A stretch of 64,000 nucleotides of DNA from Stenotrophomonas rhizophila (GTDB taxonomy: Bacteria > Pseudomonadota > Gammaproteobacteria > Xanthomonadales > Xanthomonadaceae), in contig NZ_JACWUO010000016.1 in NCBI RefSeq assembly GCF_020857975.1, forward strand, positions 1 through 64,000, given 5' to 3'. Of the stretch, positions 61,908-64,000 are shown piece by piece. Position 1 is the first letter of the stretch; every line of letters starts with the position of its first letter. A program made the translations under genes and the position numbers. Under the pieces are notes generated by a model that searched no databases, had not been told where the DNA came from, and saw only the letters and a program-made list of their open reading frames with translations.

Positions 61908-64000
61908 ATGCCTAAATTTTTCATTGAACACCCGGTATTCGCCTGGGTGGTCGCGATCCTGATCTCGCTTTCGGGCGTGATTTCGATCCTTGGCCTGGGC
62001 GTGGAGTCCTATCCAAGCATCGCACCGCCCCAGGTGACGGTGAGCGCCACCTATCCCGGCGCCAGCGCCGACACCACCGAAAAGTCGGTCACCCAGGTGA
62101 TCGAGCAGCAGCTGACCGGTATCGATCACCTGCTGTACTTCAACTCGTCCTCGGCCTCCAACGGCCGCGCCAGCATCACCCTGACCTTCGAAACCGGTAC
62201 CGATCCGGACATCGCCCAGGTCCAGGTGCAGAACAAGGTGTCGCTGGCCACCCCGCGCCTGCCCACCGAAGTGACCCAGCAGGGCGTGGTGGTGGCCAAG
62301 GCCAACGCCGGCTTCCTGATGGTGGTGGCGCTGCAGTCCGACAGCGCGGCGATCGACCGCGACGCGCTCAACGACATCGTCGGGTCGCGCGTGCTCGACC
62401 AGATCTCGCGCATCCCCGGCGTGGGCAGCACCCAGCAGTTCGGTTCGGAGTACGCCATGAACATCTGGCTCAATCCGGAGAAGATGCAGGGTTACGGCCT
62501 GTCGGCCAGCCAGGTGCTGGCCGCGATCAAGAACCAGAACGTGCAGTTCGCTGCCGGCTCGCTGGGCTCGGACCCGTCCCCGGCCGGGCATTACTTCACC
62601 GCCACGGTCTCGGCCGAGGGCCGCTTCAGCTCGCCGCAGGAGTTCGAGAACATCATCCTGCGCGCCAATGCCGACGGTTCGCGGGTGATGCTCAAGGACG
62701 TGGCCCGGATCGCCTTCGGCGCCAACAACTACGGCTTTGACACCCAGTACAACGGCAAGCCCACCGGCGCCTTCGCGATCCAGCTGCTGCCCGGCGCCAA
62801 TGCCCTGAACGTGGCCAACGCGGTCACCGCCAAGATGGACGAGCTGCAGCCCAGCTTCCCGGCCGGGGTGAGCTGGTTCTCGCCGTACGACAGCACCACC
62901 TTCGTCAAGATCTCGATCGAGGAAGTGGTCAAGACGCTGATCGAAGCGGTGTTCCTGGTGTTCCTGGTGATGCTGATCTTCCTGCAGAACTTCCGCGCCA
63001 CCCTGATCCCCACCCTGGTCATCCCGGTGGCGCTGCTCGGCACCTTCCTGGGCATGAGCATCATCGGCTTCACCATCAACCAGCTGACCCTGTTTGCGAT
63101 GGTGCTGGCGATCGGCATCGTGGTCGATGACGCGATCGTGGTGATCGAGAACGTCGAGCGGATCATGACCGAGGAGAAGCTGCCGCCCAAGGCCGCCACC
63201 CAGAAGGCCATGACCCAGATCACCGGTGCGGTGGTGGCCATCACCGTGGTGCTGGCGGCGGTGTTCATTCCCTCGGCCCTGCAGGGCGGCGCGGCCGGTG
63301 AGATCTACAAGCAGTTCGCCCTGACCATCGCCATTGCGATGGGGTTCTCGGCGTTCCTGGCGCTGGGCTTCACCCCGGCGCTGTGCGCGACCTTCCTCAA
63401 GCCGACCCACAACGACCACCCCAACATCGTCTACCGTACCTTCAACAAGTACTACGACAAGGTCAGCAATACCTACGTGGGCCACATCACCTCGGCGGTG
63501 AAGCACGCGCCGCGCTGGATGATCCTGTTCGTGGTGCTCACCGTGCTGTGCGGTTTCCTGTTCACGCGCATGCCCGGCAGCTTCCTGCCCGAGGAAGACC
63601 AGGGCTATGCGCTGGCGATCGTGCAGCTGCCGCCGGGCTCGACCAAGGCCCAGACCAACGCCACCTTCGCGCAGATGCGCGGCGTGCTGGAAAAGCAGGA
63701 TGGCTTCGAAGGCATGCTGCAGGTGGCCGGTTTCAGCTTCGTCGGTTCCGGCGAAAACGTCGGCATGGGCTTCATCCGGCTCAAGCCCTGGGCCGACCGC
63801 GACATCACCGTGCCCGAGTTCATCAACAACATGAACGGCGCGTTCTACGGGATCAAGGAAGCCCAGATCTTCGTGGTCAACCTGCCCACCGTGCAGGGCC
63901 TGGGCCAGTTCGGCGGCTTTGACATGTGGCTGCAGGACCGCGGCGGTGCCGGCTTCGAGAAACTTACCGAGGCCCGCAACATCCTGCTGGGCAAGGCCGC
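61908..64000 (+). CDS. RND efflux transporter, AcrB/MexB type (partial, cut by window end)
   Basis: At least 697 codons are present with no stop before the window end; the full family length is about 1040. It starts MPKFFIEHPVFAWVVAILI. The proton-relay pair Asp407/Asp408 is in GIVVDDAIVVIENV, with numbering identical to AcrB. The HAE1-type pattern QNVQFAAGSLGS is clear. It pumps hydrophobic and amphiphilic compounds including antibiotics, driven by the proton gradient. The TetR-MFP-RND order resembles one of the several Sme pumps of Stenotrophomonas, but which one cannot be decided here. Confidence 0.95.
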   Translation, partial: MPKFFIEHPVFAWVVAILISLSGVISILGLGVESYPSIAPPQVTVSATYPGASADTTEKSVTQVIEQQLTGIDHLLYFNSSSASNGRASITLTFETGTDPDIAQVQVQNKVSLATPRLPTEVTQQGVVVAKANAGFLMVVALQSDSAAIDRDALNDIVGSRVLDQISRIPGVGSTQQFGSEYAMNIWLNPEKMQGYGLSASQVLAAIKNQNVQFAAGSLGSDPSPAGHYFTATVSAEGRFSSPQEFENIILRANADGSRVMLKDVARIAFGANNYGFDTQYNGKPTGAFAIQLLPGANALNVANAVTAKMDELQPSFPAGVSWFSPYDSTTFVKISIEEVVKTLIEAVFLVFLVMLIFLQNFRATLIPTLVIPVALLGTFLGMSIIGFTINQLTLFAMVLAIGIVVDDAIVVIENVERIMTEEKLPPKAATQKAMTQITGAVVAITVVLAAVFIPSALQGGAAGEIYKQFALTIAIAMGFSAFLALGFTPALCATFLKPTHNDHPNIVYRTFNKYYDKVSNTYVGHITSAVKHAPRWMILFVVLTVLCGFLFTRMPGSFLPEEDQGYALAIVQLPPGSTKAQTNATFAQMRGVLEKQDGFEGMLQVAGFSFVGSGENVGMGFIRLKPWADRDITVPEFINNMNGAFYGIKEAQIFVVNLPTVQGLGQFGGFDMWLQDRGGAGFEKLTEARNILLGKA

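Overview
The window is GC-rich chromosomal DNA from a gammaproteobacterium of the Xanthomonadaceae, most likely Stenotrophomonas or a close relative. The evidence is the smc-zipA-ligA and mtnA-gyrA gene orders, a GyrA with Gln at position 83, a giant NAD-glutamate dehydrogenase, and many short palindromes ending in GTAG, which match the SMAG repeats described for S. maltophilia, with a matching REP-associated transposase. No tRNA, rRNA, CRISPR array, prophage or classical insertion sequence was recognised.

Layout. 1-2.4 kb: an FHA protein, two polyhydroxyalkanoate-granule genes and a possible sRNA. 2.4-3.4 kb: a membrane-anchored Mrr-like protein. 3.4-11 kb: a complete histidine-utilisation regulon (hutF-hutC divergent from hutI-hutH-hutG-hutU) with a probable HutC operator between the two arms. 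11-19 kb: envelope and accessory genes (serine hydrolase, TonB receptor, metallopeptidase, VOC protein, SGNH hydrolase, small hypotheticals). 19.2-21.1 kb: the most unusual locus, a cytochrome P450 preceded by a 33-codon ORF with a perfect ribosome-binding site whose product ends in KYIYWIIF. This looks like a minimal P450-modified RiPP (ribosomal peptide natural product) cluster. 21.2-25.6 kb: a HipA-like kinase/DUF3037 pair, a RAYT transposase embedded in its own repeats, and a PQQ-dependent membrane dehydrogenase. 25.8-43.4 kb: core genes (gyrA, mtnA, epmA, ligA, zipA, smc, rplI-rpsR-rpsF, an IscA-type protein, asnS). 43.5-51.6 kb: small genes, a beta-carbonic anhydrase, kynurenine-pathway genes (3-HAO dioxygenase, kynU, kmo), exonuclease I and DUF2461. 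51.6-59.7 kb: DUF2939, a 5'-nucleotidase, NAD kinase and gdhB. 60-64 kb: a TetR-MFP-RND efflux operon cut by the window end.

Two kinds of repeats shape the gaps. Short GTAG palindromes often supply the stop codon of the adjacent gene. A second family of five long nested inverted repeats (near 39.8, 46.1, 46.5, 54.2 and 54.5 kb) has a conserved asymmetric core between arms that differ from copy to copy yet stay complementary within each copy. That is a covariation pattern expected of a selected RNA or DNA structure.

Coordinates, reading frames and motifs were read directly from the sequence. Function names rest on family resemblance judged by eye; no database search was possible.
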